A stretch of 64,000 bases of DNA from positions 124,001-188,000 of the forward strand of contig NZ_JADILU010000003.1 in NCBI RefSeq assembly GCF_015319355.1, in the 5' to 3' direction. The stretch comes from Psychroserpens luteus (GTDB taxonomy: Bacteria > Bacteroidota > Bacteroidia > Flavobacteriales > Flavobacteriaceae). The translations under genes and the position numbers were made by a program. The notes under the pieces were generated by a model. It was given only the letters and a program-made list of their open reading frames with translations, did not search any database and had not been told where the DNA came from. Position 1 is the first letter of the stretch. Each line of letters opens with the position of its first letter. Of the stretch, positions 1 through 8,868 are shown piece by piece.

Positions 1-130
1 GATGATAATACTCTAATAATAAAGAGAATTATAAAACAATAAATTTCAACAATCACAACTCATGAAAGCAACATTCAATTATTAGGTCTATAACGTGATC
101 TGATTTTATATAACTATTAATCCATTCCTC

Positions 131-577
131 ATGAAAGCAATACATAGATTACAACAGCACATTTCCGTAGTAATAGTCGTTATATTTTTAATTCCGCTCT
201 GTGGTTTTTCACAAAAGAAACGATTAAAACCACCAAAGCGAATATCAAAAATTGAAAGTGTAGATCAGTTTGTAAATAATTCATTTGAATTATATCATAA
301 AGTATTTGTGTATGATAGTTTGACACGAGCTGGTGTTGAGGTACCTGCAGATATTGAGAACGAATTATTAGAGCGAGCAGAACAAGATATTGATAGCTTG
401 TGGCAAGTGTTACCAACCGTAGCAGATGATATGTCAAGTGGAAATCATAATATTATGATTAAAGGTAAGGCAACAATAAATCTCAATAAATCTAAAAAAG
501 CATTGAAATACTGTATGAAAACAGTGAAAATGTATTTTGCTGGCACTAAAGAAGAAGATGAAGACGATCAAAATTAA
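131..577 (+). CDS. small exported hypothetical protein
   Basis: A 148-residue protein with an N-terminal signal peptide: a basic start, a hydrophobic stretch around residues 12-24, and a cleavage region ending in GFSQ, which is typical of Bacteroidota exported proteins. The mature part is charged and probably helical, with an acidic tail (EEDEDDQN). No family is recognised. It lies 12 nt upstream of another exported protein, so the two are probably co-transcribed and may act together in the envelope. Real-gene status is supported by the signal peptide and tight spacing; function is unknown. Confidence 0.7.
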   Translation: MKAIHRLQQHISVVIVVIFLIPLCGFSQKKRLKPPKRISKIESVDQFVNNSFELYHKVFVYDSLTRAGVEVPADIENELLERAEQDIDSLWQVLPTVADDMSSGNHNIMIKGKATINLNKSKKALKYCMKTVKMYFAGTKEEDEDDQN

Positions 578-589
578 AACAGTTGTACG

Positions 590-1471
590 ATGAATATCAA
601 AAATACCTTAGTGATATTGAGTATTATTTTCTTCGGAAATGTAGCAACTAGTCAATCCCATAAGTCAGCATTTAGAGCAGATATATGTGACTGTCTCACA
701 CTAGAGAGTCAAAAACGAAAGCTCACAGAAAATGCTTATAAAGCATGCTTTATAGAAACTTTACCAAAATACGCAACTCAAATTGATGCGCAAATTGTAG
801 AAGAAGATGTCAATAAAAAATATCTTTTAGGTCAAATTGCGCGAAGAGATTTGATTTTAACCATGCAATCTCAATTGGTCTACACTTGCAAAGCTTATTT
901 TGAACATTTAGAAAGCGAGAAATTAAGCAAGAAACTTATTTTGAGAGAGCGAGCAAAAGAAAGCGATTTGGAAGCTCAAAACCAACTTGTGGCAATGTCT
1001 CCAAATACGTATTCCTATTTTAGTAGAGCGCAGTTACATTATAATTTGGGCAATTTTGATAAGGCAGAAGCAGATCTAAAAAGTTGTTATGAAGCCAATC
1101 CCAATAAAGAAAATATGATGTCTAGAAGGCACGAATTACTTTTAATGGCGTTGGTTCATGAGGAGAATAAAAATTATGCTCAAGCCATAGCATTATACGA
1201 TCTAGCTTATTTTGGGGTTCAGGATTCTCCAGTTGCCATTTTGCGAGCTATTGCAGATAAAAATAATGGAGGAACCATTGCTAATATTCCAAAATTAGTT
1301 GATGGTAAAATTGGCTCAGCAGCTGTTAAAAAAGAGGGTAGAGGAGCACGTGAAACAACTAGAGGTAGAACAACAAGAACAGAGAATAAGAAAACAACGA
1401 CTGAGAAAACACAGTCCAAAAAGAAATCTGATACATCATCCCTCAAGAAATTATTTAAAATAGATAATTGA
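590..1471 (+). CDS. exported TPR-like protein with basic tail
   Basis: A 293-residue protein with a signal peptide ending near residue 21 (VATSQS). Residues 25-55 contain three cysteines (CDC and a later AC) that could form disulfides after export. Residues about 135-210 look like two tetratricopeptide repeats (YFSRAQLHYNLGNFDKAEAD, then YAQAIALYDLAY), a protein-interaction fold. The last 60 residues are low-complexity and rich in R, T and K. It follows the previous exported gene by 12 nt and precedes a lipoprotein gene by 18 nt, so the three form a likely operon. The partner is unknown. Confidence 0.75.
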   Translation: MNIKNTLVILSIIFFGNVATSQSHKSAFRADICDCLTLESQKRKLTENAYKACFIETLPKYATQIDAQIVEEDVNKKYLLGQIARRDLILTMQSQLVYTCKAYFEHLESEKLSKKLILRERAKESDLEAQNQLVAMSPNTYSYFSRAQLHYNLGNFDKAEADLKSCYEANPNKENMMSRRHELLLMALVHEENKNYAQAIALYDLAYFGVQDSPVAILRAIADKNNGGTIANIPKLVDGKIGSAAVKKEGRGARETTRGRTTRTENKKTTTEKTQSKKKSDTSSLKKLFKIDN

Positions 1472-1489
1472 TTATAAGAAAAAAGTAAA

Positions 1490-2023
1490 ATGAAAAAACT
1501 AATTATTCTTTTAGTCCTAACATCAATGTTTGCTTGTGGAAGCGATGATTCAATTTTGGATGATAATGATCCAAATGGATCTTATATAACCGCAAATGTG
1601 AACGGGACAAATTTCACAACTGTTAATATTCCTGATGCAACATCAGCGTATTTGGTCATCACAGATTTTAATTTCATAATTGGTCTCGCAGGAGCAGAAT
1701 ATAATGGAACAGAAAACCCAAGATCAATTGGTATCGTTTTTAGTGGACTAGATTTTGACTCAGTTGTTGTTGGTTATGAACTCACAGCAACCAATGAAAA
1801 TGAAGTTGTTGCTGGATCATATTTTAGTGAAAGCACTGCAGGATTTGAAAATGGAGGAGAGTCTGATGGGAATGCTTATGTCAAAATAACAGCAATAGAT
1901 AAAGTGAATCAAACGATTTCTGGAGAATTTAATTTTGTTGCAATAGATGATGATAATGATGATATCACTTACGCAGTTACCAATGGTATTTTTAATAATA
2001 TAGAATATAGCATTCAGAATTAA
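1490..2023 (+). CDS. lipoprotein, DUF6252-like
   Basis: A 177-residue predicted lipoprotein: the signal peptide ends in a lipobox with Cys16 (TSMFACGSDD), and the acidic residues after the cysteine fit Bacteroidota surface-lipoprotein export signals. The rest is beta-rich, with a start like small flavobacterial DUF6252 lipoproteins (ITANVNGTNF followed by repeating strands). It is the last gene of a three-gene exported-protein operon and is followed at once by a strong terminator. The family assignment is from memory of the pattern and is moderate; the lipoprotein call is firm. Confidence 0.75.
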   Translation: MKKLIILLVLTSMFACGSDDSILDDNDPNGSYITANVNGTNFTTVNIPDATSAYLVITDFNFIIGLAGAEYNGTENPRSIGIVFSGLDFDSVVVGYELTATNENEVVAGSYFSESTAGFENGGESDGNAYVKITAIDKVNQTISGEFNFVAIDDDNDDITYAVTNGIFNNIEYSIQN

Positions 2024-2046
2024 ACTAATTATAACCAACTAAAATG

Positions 2047-2078
2047 AAAACCATCTTATAATTTAAGATGGTTTTTTT
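2047..2078 (+). terminator. rho-independent terminator
   Basis: An 11-bp stem (AAACCATCTTA with TAAGATGGTTT) around a 5-nt loop, running into a T-tract. It ends the three-gene exported-protein operon 24 nt after the last stop codon. Confidence 0.9.
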
Positions 2079-2102
2079 ATTTAAACCTATTACCTTTGAG
2101 CA

Positions 2103-4556
2103 ATGGGTCACTTCATCAACGTCATATTACCAATTCCTCTAGAAAAAAGCTTCACCTATGCGATAACCAAGGCAGAAGCAGATTTTCTGCAACCAGGAAT
2201 TCGTGTGTCTGTTCCCTTCGGAAAGTCTAAAATCTACACAGCTTTAGTCTTAGAAATTCACAATAACGCTCCTCAAGTTTATGAAGCTAAGGACATTCAT
2301 CAAATATTAGATGAAACACCAATCGTAACCACACAACAATTACAGCATTGGCATTGGATGTCTAAGTATTACATGTGTACGCTTGGCGATGTGATGAGAG
2401 CAGCTTTACCGAGTCCTTTTATTTTAGAGAGCGAAACTGTAGTGAGTAAAAACGAAAGTGTAGTCATCAATGATGAGGATTTAAAAGATGATGAGTTTGT
2501 AATTTATGAAGCTTTACATCATCAATCGTCTTTGAAGATTCAGGATATGATGTCTATTTTGGATAAGAAAAATGTACTACCAGTAATCAAAAGATTATTG
2601 GAGAAAAATGTCATTTCTGTTCAAGAAGAAATTTACGAAAAGTACAAACCAAAATTAATTAGATACGTTAAAATAGCATCAAAGTTTTCTTCGGAAAATG
2701 GCCTGAAAGACTTAATAGAAGAATTAAGCAGAGCTCCAAAACAAAGAGACGTTATTATGACGTTGTTTTCAATTTCAGCACAAACAAAAAAACCTGTAAA
2801 AGTTTCAGATTTATCTGAAACCAGTGGAGCATCATCATCAATTATAAAAACTTTAATTGATAAAGGAATTCTTGAAGAATACCACATCCAAATGGATCGT
2901 GTTCAATATGATGGAGATGATAATGAAGACTCAAAAAGATTAAACGAGCATCAAGAAAAAGCTTTAGCTGAAATATCTAAAACTTTTGAAAGTCAAAATA
3001 TAACCTTGCTTCATGGTGTGACGTCTTCTGGTAAAACAGAAATCTACGTCAAGCTTATTGAAGATCAATTAAAAGCAAAGAAGCAAGTCTTGTATTTGCT
3101 TCCAGAAATTGCGTTAACCACACAACTAGTAGAGCGTTTGCAAAATTATTTTGGAGAGCAAGTCGCGGTTTTTCATAGTAAATATTCGGCTCATGAGCGT
3201 GTTGAGGTTTGGAATAATGTGCTGAACAATTTGCCTAAAGCGCAAGTGGTTTTAGGAGCGCGTTCTTCGGTATTGTTACCATTTAAAAACCTCGGATTAA
3301 TTATCGTTGATGAAGAACATGAATCGTCATACAAACAGTTTGATCCTGCTCCAAGATATCATGCACGAGATACAGCTATTGTGTTGGCTAATATTTTCCG
3401 AAGTAAAACCCTTTTAGGATCTGCAACACCAAGTTTAGAAAGTTATTATAATGCGCAACAAGGTAAATATGGTTTGGTAGAACTCAACCATCGTTATAAT
3501 GATGTAATGATGCCAGATATTGAGTTAATTGATATAAAAGACAAGCAAAAGCGAAAACGCATGCAAGGTCATTTTAGTGACCGCTTAATTGAGGAAATAA
3601 AAGAAACGTTGGAGCAAGGGTTTCAAGTGATCCTATTTCAGAATAGAAGAGGTTTTTCTCCAATTATAGAATGTAATTCTTGTGGTCATGCTCCTCAATG
3701 TCCTAATTGTGATGTGAGTTTAACTTATCATCAATATAGAGGTCAGTTGCGTTGTCATTATTGTGGTTATAATTCGGTCATGCCAAAAACTTGTGACGCT
3801 TGTGGTAGTGTAGAACTCGACAGCAAAGGTTTTGGGACAGAGCAAGTAGAGCAGGAGGCAAAGTTATTGTTTCCAGATCATAAAGTAGGTCGTATGGATT
3901 TAGATACCACACGAGGAAAATATGGTTATGAGAAAATTATTACTGCTTTAGAGCAAGGAGAAATTGATATTTTGGTTGGTACGCAAATGCTAACCAAAGG
4001 TTTAGATTTTAGAAACGTAAAGCTCGTTGGGATTATGAATGCAGATAATATGCTCAACTTTCCAGACTTTAGAGCACACGAACGCAGTTATCAATTGATG
4101 ACTCAAGTTTCTGGTAGAGCAGGACGTACTAAAGAGCGTGGTAAGGTTTTGATTCAAACTTACAATCCGTATCATAAAATATTGCAGCAAGTGTCTACAA
4201 ACAGTTATTTTGAAATGTTTGAGGAACAACTTTCAGAACGACATGCGTTTAAATATCCACCAGTATTTAGAATGATAAAAATTACTTTGAAACATAAGGA
4301 ATATCAAAAAGTTGATGTAGGAGCAGACTGGTATGCAAAATCATTGCGAACCGTTTTTGGGCAATATGTGTTGGGACCAGAGTTTCCGCCAGTGGCAAGA
4401 ATTCGAAATCAGTATTTGAAACATATTTTGGTTAAAATTCCGCAGAAACAATCATTAGGTAGAACCAAAGAAGCAATTATGAAAATTAATACTAGCTTTT
4501 TGAGTGTGAAAGATTTTAGACCTATTCGTGTGATTTTGAATGTGGATAATTATTAG
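2103..4556 (+). CDS. priA: primosomal protein N' (replication restart helicase PriA)
   Basis: An 817-residue PriA, the 3'-5' superfamily 2 helicase that reloads the replisome at stalled forks. The N-terminal DNA-binding domain begins at the start (INVILPIPLEKSFTYAI). The helicase core has a Walker A motif (GVTSSGKTE, about residue 303), a DEEH box and motif VI (QVSGRAGR). The eight zinc-binding cysteines form the CxxC pairs CNSCG, CPNC, CHYC and CDACG around residues 522-565. Length and motif order are normal. A TACCTTTG hexamer-like element at 2091-2098 ends only 4 nt before the ATG, so the message may be nearly leaderless, but no matching TTG element is visible upstream. Confidence 0.97.
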   Translation: MGHFINVILPIPLEKSFTYAITKAEADFLQPGIRVSVPFGKSKIYTALVLEIHNNAPQVYEAKDIHQILDETPIVTTQQLQHWHWMSKYYMCTLGDVMRAALPSPFILESETVVSKNESVVINDEDLKDDEFVIYEALHHQSSLKIQDMMSILDKKNVLPVIKRLLEKNVISVQEEIYEKYKPKLIRYVKIASKFSSENGLKDLIEELSRAPKQRDVIMTLFSISAQTKKPVKVSDLSETSGASSSIIKTLIDKGILEEYHIQMDRVQYDGDDNEDSKRLNEHQEKALAEISKTFESQNITLLHGVTSSGKTEIYVKLIEDQLKAKKQVLYLLPEIALTTQLVERLQNYFGEQVAVFHSKYSAHERVEVWNNVLNNLPKAQVVLGARSSVLLPFKNLGLIIVDEEHESSYKQFDPAPRYHARDTAIVLANIFRSKTLLGSATPSLESYYNAQQGKYGLVELNHRYNDVMMPDIELIDIKDKQKRKRMQGHFSDRLIEEIKETLEQGFQVILFQNRRGFSPIIECNSCGHAPQCPNCDVSLTYHQYRGQLRCHYCGYNSVMPKTCDACGSVELDSKGFGTEQVEQEAKLLFPDHKVGRMDLDTTRGKYGYEKIITALEQGEIDILVGTQMLTKGLDFRNVKLVGIMNADNMLNFPDFRAHERSYQLMTQVSGRAGRTKERGKVLIQTYNPYHKILQQVSTNSYFEMFEEQLSERHAFKYPPVFRMIKITLKHKEYQKVDVGADWYAKSLRTVFGQYVLGPEFPPVARIRNQYLKHILVKIPQKQSLGRTKEAIMKINTSFLSVKDFRPIRVILNVDNY

Positions 4557-4618
4557 TGAGATAGAAATTTGATATAAATTTCGTAATCGAACTAATCCCT
4601 TTGAAAAACGGGATCTCA
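4557..4618. other. branched inverted-repeat structure after priA
   Basis: Starting right after the priA stop, an outer stem TGAGAT (4557-4562) with ATCTCA (4613-4618) encloses two hairpins: GAAATTT/AAATTTC (4564-4570 with 4576-4582) and ATCCC/GGGAT (4595-4599 with 4610-4614). The outer stem and the second hairpin share two bases. There is no T-tract, so this is not a standard terminator. It could protect the priA mRNA 3' end or be a small palindromic repeat. Confidence 0.45.
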
Positions 4619-4640
4619 TTACAATAGTAAAAATATAAAA

Positions 4641-4949
4641 ATGAAATACGCGATAAAATCAATTCTATTTGCTCTATTTGGAATTGGATTTGTTATATAT
4701 CTCAATTTTGAACTTGCAGAATTATATGAACTAGAACTATACAATGATTTAAAAACTGAAAATGAACTTGCTCCAAATATTTTTATTATTGGAAAACTAA
4801 ATAAAGTCATTACACTTTTGATTGCAGTAATTGCAATGGCTTTAGGAGTAAAATCTGTACAACTTAAAAATAGGATTGGACTCGTTGGAATACTACTTTC
4901 AGCAATCTTAATGGTTTTGACTTTTATTCCGATTTGGCAATATATATAG
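4641..4949 (+). CDS. small membrane protein
   Basis: A 102-residue protein with three predicted membrane segments: residues about 5-22 (ILFALFGIGFVIYLNF), 48-66 (NKVITLLIAVIAMALGV) and 80-99 (GILLSAILMVLTFIPIW). The first two are separated by a short acidic loop rich in Glu, Leu and Tyr. No family is recognised. It stands alone between the priA structure and a convergent regulator gene. Being open over its length with a plausible membrane topology supports a real gene; no role can be given. Confidence 0.6.
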   Translation: MKYAIKSILFALFGIGFVIYLNFELAELYELELYNDLKTENELAPNIFIIGKLNKVITLLIAVIAMALGVKSVQLKNRIGLVGILLSAILMVLTFIPIWQYI

Positions 4950-5037
4950 TGTTTTTAACGTCTGCTATGAACATAGATTTTGTGAATTAGAAGACGAATT
5001 TTCTCCACAGCCCATTTCCGAAGAACCTAAAAACAAC

Positions 5038-5063
5038 AAAATCCCACAAGATGGTGGGATTTT
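5038..5063. terminator. probable bidirectional terminator
   Basis: A perfect 10-bp stem (AAAATCCCAC with GTGGGATTTT) around a 6-nt loop between two convergent genes. The T-richer side reads out on the minus strand, so it mainly ends the LytTR gene and may also stop the plus-strand membrane gene. Confidence 0.6.
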
Positions 5064-5125
5064 GGAGTTAAATGTTTGTTGGTTAATTAGTGCAAATAAT
5101 ATTGAAAAGTAATTTTATTTCATTC

Positions 5126-5821
5126 TTAAATATTATTTAATGCATCTACAAGTTGAGTTTTCTTATTTCTACTCAATGGTATTTCATAAGCGCCAACTTC
5201 TACGTTTTTACTATTAAATCTATCAACCTTATCCAGGTTTACGATATATGATTTGTGAATTCTTAAAAATTTACCTTCTGGTAATTCTTGTTCAAAAGCT
5301 TTCATAGTAGATAAAACGACTAAGCTGTTTTCTTCGGTCACTAATTTTACGTAATCACCAAGGGCTTCAATCCATTTTATATCTTTTATGTAAACTTTAC
5401 GTTTTTTCAAGTTACTTTTGACAAAAATATGCTCGCCATCAGTTTCATTGAAATCTAGCTTTAATTTATGTTGCTCTAATGCTTTTTCTACAGATTGGTT
5501 AAATCGCTCTCTAGTTATAGGTTTTTGTAGATAATCGGTTGCATCATAGTTAAAAGCTTTAAATGCGTATTCAGTTTTACCTGTAACGAAAATAATTTGG
5601 GGTTTGTTGTTGAGTACGTCAAGCAGCTCGAAACCGTTAAGTACAGGCATCTCAATATCTAAGAAGATTAAATCTACTTTATGAGTATTGAGTCCGTTCT
5701 TGGTCTCTAATGCGCTACTGTATTCTGCTATAAGGTTAAGTGAGCTATGATTCTCAATTAACTTTACAATGGATAACCGTTGAATCGCAGAATCATCAAC
5801 TACTACACAGTTTAAAGTCAT
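5126..5821 (-). CDS. LytTR-family response regulator
   Basis: A 231-residue two-domain regulator. The receiver domain (residues 1-118) has all the expected residues: Asp9/Asp10, phospho-acceptor Asp55 in IFLDIEMP, Thr80 and Lys100. The C-terminal LytTR DNA-binding domain (about 130-231) carries the usual motifs (IKWIEALGDYVKL, FLRIHKSYIVNLDKV). Such proteins normally answer to a LytS/YehU-type histidine kinase; none is adjacent, so it is an orphan here. It is transcribed alone towards the membrane-protein gene. The target genes are unknown. Confidence 0.93.
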   Translation of the reverse strand: MTLNCVVVDDSAIQRLSIVKLIENHSSLNLIAEYSSALETKNGLNTHKVDLIFLDIEMPVLNGFELLDVLNNKPQIIFVTGKTEYAFKAFNYDATDYLQKPITRERFNQSVEKALEQHKLKLDFNETDGEHIFVKSNLKKRKVYIKDIKWIEALGDYVKLVTEENSLVVLSTMKAFEQELPEGKFLRIHKSYIVNLDKVDRFNSKNVEVGAYEIPLSRNKKTQLVDALNNI

Positions 5822-5958
5822 AACATTATTATATTTTAGGTTAAGATATCGACAATAGTACGAAAAATTCGGTTAAAAACCAAAAAACATCGGTAAACTG
5901 TTTGTTTTAACAAAATTTTAAGATATCAAATAAGTCTAAAATTTTATGTATAAAAACG

Positions 5959-5989
5959 TTGTCAGACTTAGAAATAATGGTTATTTTTG
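5959..5989 (+). promoter_or_regulatory. Bacteroidota housekeeping promoter of rpsF operon
   Basis: TTG at 5959-5961 and TATTTTTG at 5982-5989 are separated by 20 nt, matching the Bacteroidota -33/-7 consensus TTG-N19/20-TAnnTTTG. The element ends 30 nt upstream of the rpsF start codon, leaving a short AT-rich leader with no Shine-Dalgarno sequence, which is normal for this phylum. Confidence 0.8.
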
Positions 5990-6019
5990 CACTCATTTTA
6001 ACACAAAAAATAGATTTTT

Positions 6020-6358
6020 ATGAATCATTATGAAACTGTTTTCATCTTAAATCCCGTTTTATCTGACGATCAGATAAAGGAAACAGTACAGAAATACGAA
6101 GAATTTCTTGTTTCTAGAGGAGCGAAGATGGTAGCCAAAGAAAATTGGGGCTTAAAAAAATTAGCTTACCCAATTCAAAACAAAAAAAGTGGATTTTACC
6201 ACTTATTCGAGTATACTGTAGATGGAGAACACATTACTCCATTAGAAGTAGAGTTTAGACGTGATGAGCGTTTTATGCGTTACTTAACAGTAGCTTTAGA
6301 CAAGCATGCGATTGCTTGGGCAGAAAGAAGAAGAGTCAGAGATAAACAAAAAGCGTAA
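6020..6358 (+). CDS. rpsF: 30S ribosomal protein S6
   Basis: A 112-residue S6, the small-subunit protein that pairs with S18 on the 16S rRNA platform. It is recognised by the start ([20 protein letters not shown]) and by [20 protein letters not shown] in the middle. Length is normal. It is the first gene of rpsF-rpsR-rplI, with rpsR beginning 2 nt after its stop, and has a good promoter immediately upstream. The C-terminus is basic ([11 protein letters not shown]). Confidence 0.98.
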   Translation: MNHYETVFILNPVLSDDQIKETVQKYEEFLVSRGAKMVAKENWGLKKLAYPIQNKKSGFYHLFEYTVDGEHITPLEVEFRRDERFMRYLTVALDKHAIAWAERRRVRDKQKA

Positions 6359-6360
6359 TT

Positions 6361-6657
6361 ATGTCTTCAATAGAACAACAAGCAAAAGGAAAAAAAGATG
6401 GAGAGATAAGATATCTTACTCCGTTAAATATTGATACAAGCAAAACGAAGAAATATTGTCGTTTTAAGAAATCTGGAATCAAGTATGTTGATTACAAAGA
6501 TGCAGATTGGTTATTAGGTTTCGTAAACGAACAAGGTAAAATTTTACCAAGACGTTTAACTGGAACATCTTTAAAGTATCAAAGAAAAGTATCTGTAGCA
6601 GTAAAAAGAGCGCGTCACTTAGCGTTGATGCCTTACGTAGCAGATTTATTAAAATAA
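6361..6657 (+). CDS. rpsR: 30S ribosomal protein S18
   Basis: A 98-residue S18, which binds next to S6 on the small-subunit platform. The conserved core is present ([17 protein letters not shown] and [20 protein letters not shown]), with the family's final [10 protein letters not shown]. The N-terminal extension rich in Lys and Gln is usual in Bacteroidota. It sits between rpsF (2 nt) and rplI (13 nt) in one operon. Confidence 0.98.
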   Translation: MSSIEQQAKGKKDGEIRYLTPLNIDTSKTKKYCRFKKSGIKYVDYKDADWLLGFVNEQGKILPRRLTGTSLKYQRKVSVAVKRARHLALMPYVADLLK

Positions 6658-6670
6658 AATACCAATAACT

Positions 6671-7120
6671 ATGGAACTTATATTAAAACAAGACGTTGAT
6701 AATTTAGGATTTAAAGACGATATTGTATCTGTTAAGAACGGTTATGGTAGAAACTTTTTAATTCCTAATGGACATGCTGTAATGGCAACGTCATCTGCTA
6801 AGAAAGTATTAGCAGAAACATTGAAGCAAAGAGCTTATAAAGAGAAGACAATAATAGAAGCAGCCCAAAAAACTGCAGATGCCATCAAAGAATTAGAAAT
6901 TAAGATTTCTTCTAAAGTTGGAACTGGAGATAAATTATTTGGATCTGTAAATAATATTGACTTAGCTAGCGAATTACAAAAAGCTGGACATGATATTGAT
7001 AAGAAATTTATCACTATTGCTGGTGGATCTGTAAAACGTTTAGGTAAATACGATTCTGTTGTAAGATTACACAGAGCAGTATCAGTTGATTTACAATTTG
7101 AAGTTATAGCACAAGCTTAA
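6671..7120 (+). CDS. rplI: 50S ribosomal protein L9
   Basis: A 149-residue L9 of the large subunit. The N-terminal globular domain has the signature for 23S rRNA binding (LGFKDDIVSVKNGYGRNFLI), followed by a long connecting helix (about residues 42-75) and a C-terminal domain that keeps KLFGSV. Normal length. It is the last gene of the rpsF-rpsR-rplI operon, followed 20 nt later by a strong terminator. Confidence 0.98.
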   Translation: MELILKQDVDNLGFKDDIVSVKNGYGRNFLIPNGHAVMATSSAKKVLAETLKQRAYKEKTIIEAAQKTADAIKELEIKISSKVGTGDKLFGSVNNIDLASELQKAGHDIDKKFITIAGGSVKRLGKYDSVVRLHRAVSVDLQFEVIAQA

Positions 7121-7140
7121 TTCTCAAATACATCATATTT

Positions 7141-7171
7141 AAAGCCTCAACTTTTTAGTTGAGGCTTTTTT
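7141..7171 (+). terminator. terminator of rpsF-rpsR-rplI
   Basis: A perfect 12-bp stem (AAAGCCTCAACT with AGTTGAGGCTTT) with a TTTT loop and a following T-run, 20 nt after the rplI stop codon. Confidence 0.95.
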
Positions 7172-7262
7172 ATAAAATTTAATGACTTCTTATTTAAAAA
7201 TATAGATTTCTGATGAACCCGTTTACGGTAACCATTTGTCCATTTGAAAATAATAACACCAA

Positions 7263-7736
7263 ATGAAATATTCAAGACTTACAAAAGAGCAGTTTGAAGA
7301 ATTACACCAAGAATTCATCAACTTTTTAGCAACTCAAACCATCACAGCAGAGGAGTGGAAGGATCTAAAAGCTAATAAACCTGAAGTTGCAGAACAAGAA
7401 TTAGACGTATTTAGTGATTTAATATGGCAAGGTGTGTTGTCTAAAGTGAATTATTTAGAACATATCTCTCCACAACAAATGCATTTATTTCATTGTGCAG
7501 AAAAGCAGATGCGATTAATAGCGCTTAAAATTAAAAATACAGAGATAGATATTACTACTAAAGAAGGTTATGCTTGGTTTCAAAGCAATTTAATGTCTGA
7601 TGATGTTGAAATGTTTACAGCTGTAAAAGAATATTCTGATGATAAAGGAAAAGATAAATTTAAATTGATCCAGGAAGGTGCTAATATCACTAAAGGCGAT
7701 TTGTACAATTATTTTGAGAACTTAGTAGGAAAATAA
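7263..7736 (+). CDS. conserved flavobacterial protein, DUF6495-like
   Basis: A 157-residue soluble, acidic protein with no signal peptide or membrane segment. The start (YSRLTKEQFEELHQEFINFL) and the central HLFHCAEKQMRLIALKI match a conserved Bacteroidota family of unknown function found near ribosomal genes (DUF6495, from memory). It is followed 11 nt later by a small membrane protein gene, probably in the same transcript. No catalytic motif is evident. Confidence 0.8.
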   Translation: MKYSRLTKEQFEELHQEFINFLATQTITAEEWKDLKANKPEVAEQELDVFSDLIWQGVLSKVNYLEHISPQQMHLFHCAEKQMRLIALKIKNTEIDITTKEGYAWFQSNLMSDDVEMFTAVKEYSDDKGKDKFKLIQEGANITKGDLYNYFENLVGK

Positions 7737-7747
7737 AATTTAAGACG

Positions 7748-7906
7748 ATGAACAAAATACGTATAATTGGATTTGTATTATTTATAGCAGGAGTTATTTT
7801 GATGTTAACTCTTGAAAACGACATGACCGATTTTATTTCTGGCCTTTTAATAGGAGCAGGAATTGGTTTGTTAGTAACTGGACGACTAAAAAGCTCTTCT
7901 AAATAG
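7748..7906 (+). CDS. small membrane protein, 52 aa
   Basis: A short open frame (ATG 7748, TAG 7904-7906) encoding 52 residues. It has two hydrophobic segments, residues about 4-22 (IRIIGFVLFIAGVILMLTL) and 30-45 (FISGLLIGAGIGLLVTG, glycine-rich), and a basic Lys/Ser tail. This two-helix hairpin layout is common in small flavobacterial membrane proteins. It begins 11 nt after the preceding gene, which supports translation from the same message. No function is known. Confidence 0.65.
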   Translation: MNKIRIIGFVLFIAGVILMLTLENDMTDFISGLLIGAGIGLLVTGRLKSSSK

Positions 7907-7953
7907 GTTAAAGCTCTTCTGTTGTTAGAGATTTAGAGTCTAAGTGACTATTT

Positions 7954-8868
7954 CTAAGTTATTGGAACATACAAGTCTGCAATACATTTTTTCTCAGGAT
8001 GTGTGTTGAAATCATTATGGTAGATTTCAAAAGGTGGTTCATTTCGCATTTTGTAACCATTCGTGTTCATCCACATGAAAAGCTCAGTCCAAACACGCTC
8101 AAACTCTCCCATATTAATTTCGTGATGCGCAATAATATGTTTCCCTTTGTTGATCGTTACTAAAGATAGATCTCCATCAGGTTTCAAAGGTTCATCAATT
8201 AATAAACAAGCTTGCATTCTTACTTTATCTGGTGCAGTAATTTTAAAACTATCATAATAAATGGTTGCCATTTTAAAGTCTGGCTTGCGAAGTAAACCTT
8301 TTGGACCAGCCCATTCTAAAACATTCTGAAATGTAGATGATAAATTTTGCACACCAATACAAGATGTGCCAACAGTATGAATTTCGTCTATAAGTTTAAC
8401 TTCAATATGTGATTGCATGTGTCTTGTATTTTGATTGCTGTCACAAACATACGCTTCAAAATGGGTTGATGCTTGTCCAATCTTGCTTTTCGTTTGACGA
8501 ATCTTGCTATATGTTCCTTTGCTTTTTCTTCGGAAATCACTCGGACTCAAACCATAAAAGTTCTTAAAAGCTCTTGTAAATGATGAGTTACTTGTAAATC
8601 CAAACTGCAATGATAATTCTGAAATAGTAACGTCTTTCTTCCGAAGTAAAACAGCAGATGCTTTTTCTACACGTTTTCTAACAATGTATTGATTGAGTGT
8701 TTCATTAGTGAACGCTCTAAAAATACGATGGAAATGAAATGGCGAATAGTGCGCAATTTTTGAAACGTCATCTAACGATAAATCACTTTCTAAATGTTGT
8801 TCAATATAGTTTAAGGCTTTGTTTATACTTTGGATGTGATGTTTGGAGAGTTTCTGAATTTTACTCAT
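7954..8868 (-). CDS. AraC-family regulator with GyrI-like effector domain
   Basis: A 304-residue transcription regulator. The N-terminal AraC/XylS HTH pair spans residues about 10-110 (SLDDVSKIAHYSPFHFHRIF, then ISELSLQFGFTSNSSFTRAF and YGLSPSDFRR). Residues about 155-304 form a GyrI-like ligand-binding domain, as in SbmC/Rob-type proteins that bind small amphipathic or drug-like molecules. Its start overlaps the 3' end of the permease gene by 8 nt, so the two are translationally coupled and the regulator probably answers to a compound the permease handles. The ligand is unknown. Confidence 0.93.
   Translation of the reverse strand: MSKIQKLSKHHIQSINKALNYIEQHLESDLSLDDVSKIAHYSPFHFHRIFRAFTNETLNQYIVRKRVEKASAVLLRKKDVTISELSLQFGFTSNSSFTRAFKNFYGLSPSDFRRKSKGTYSKIRQTKSKIGQASTHFEAYVCDSNQNTRHMQSHIEVKLIDEIHTVGTSCIGVQNLSSTFQNVLEWAGPKGLLRKPDFKMATIYYDSFKITAPDKVRMQACLLIDEPLKPDGDLSLVTINKGKHIIAHHEINMGEFERVWTELFMWMNTNGYKMRNEPPFEIYHNDFNTHPEKKCIADLYVPIT

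Noticed and set aside
180-437. Minus-strand frames opposite annotated genes across the window
   Set aside because: They lie entirely within well-supported genes on the other strand, have no signals or family features and are expected by chance.
2091-2103. Leaderless priA transcript from TACCTTTG
   Set aside because: The -7-like element is there, but no TTG lies 19-20 nt upstream, and a terminator T-tract occupies that region; kept only as a remark in the priA entry.
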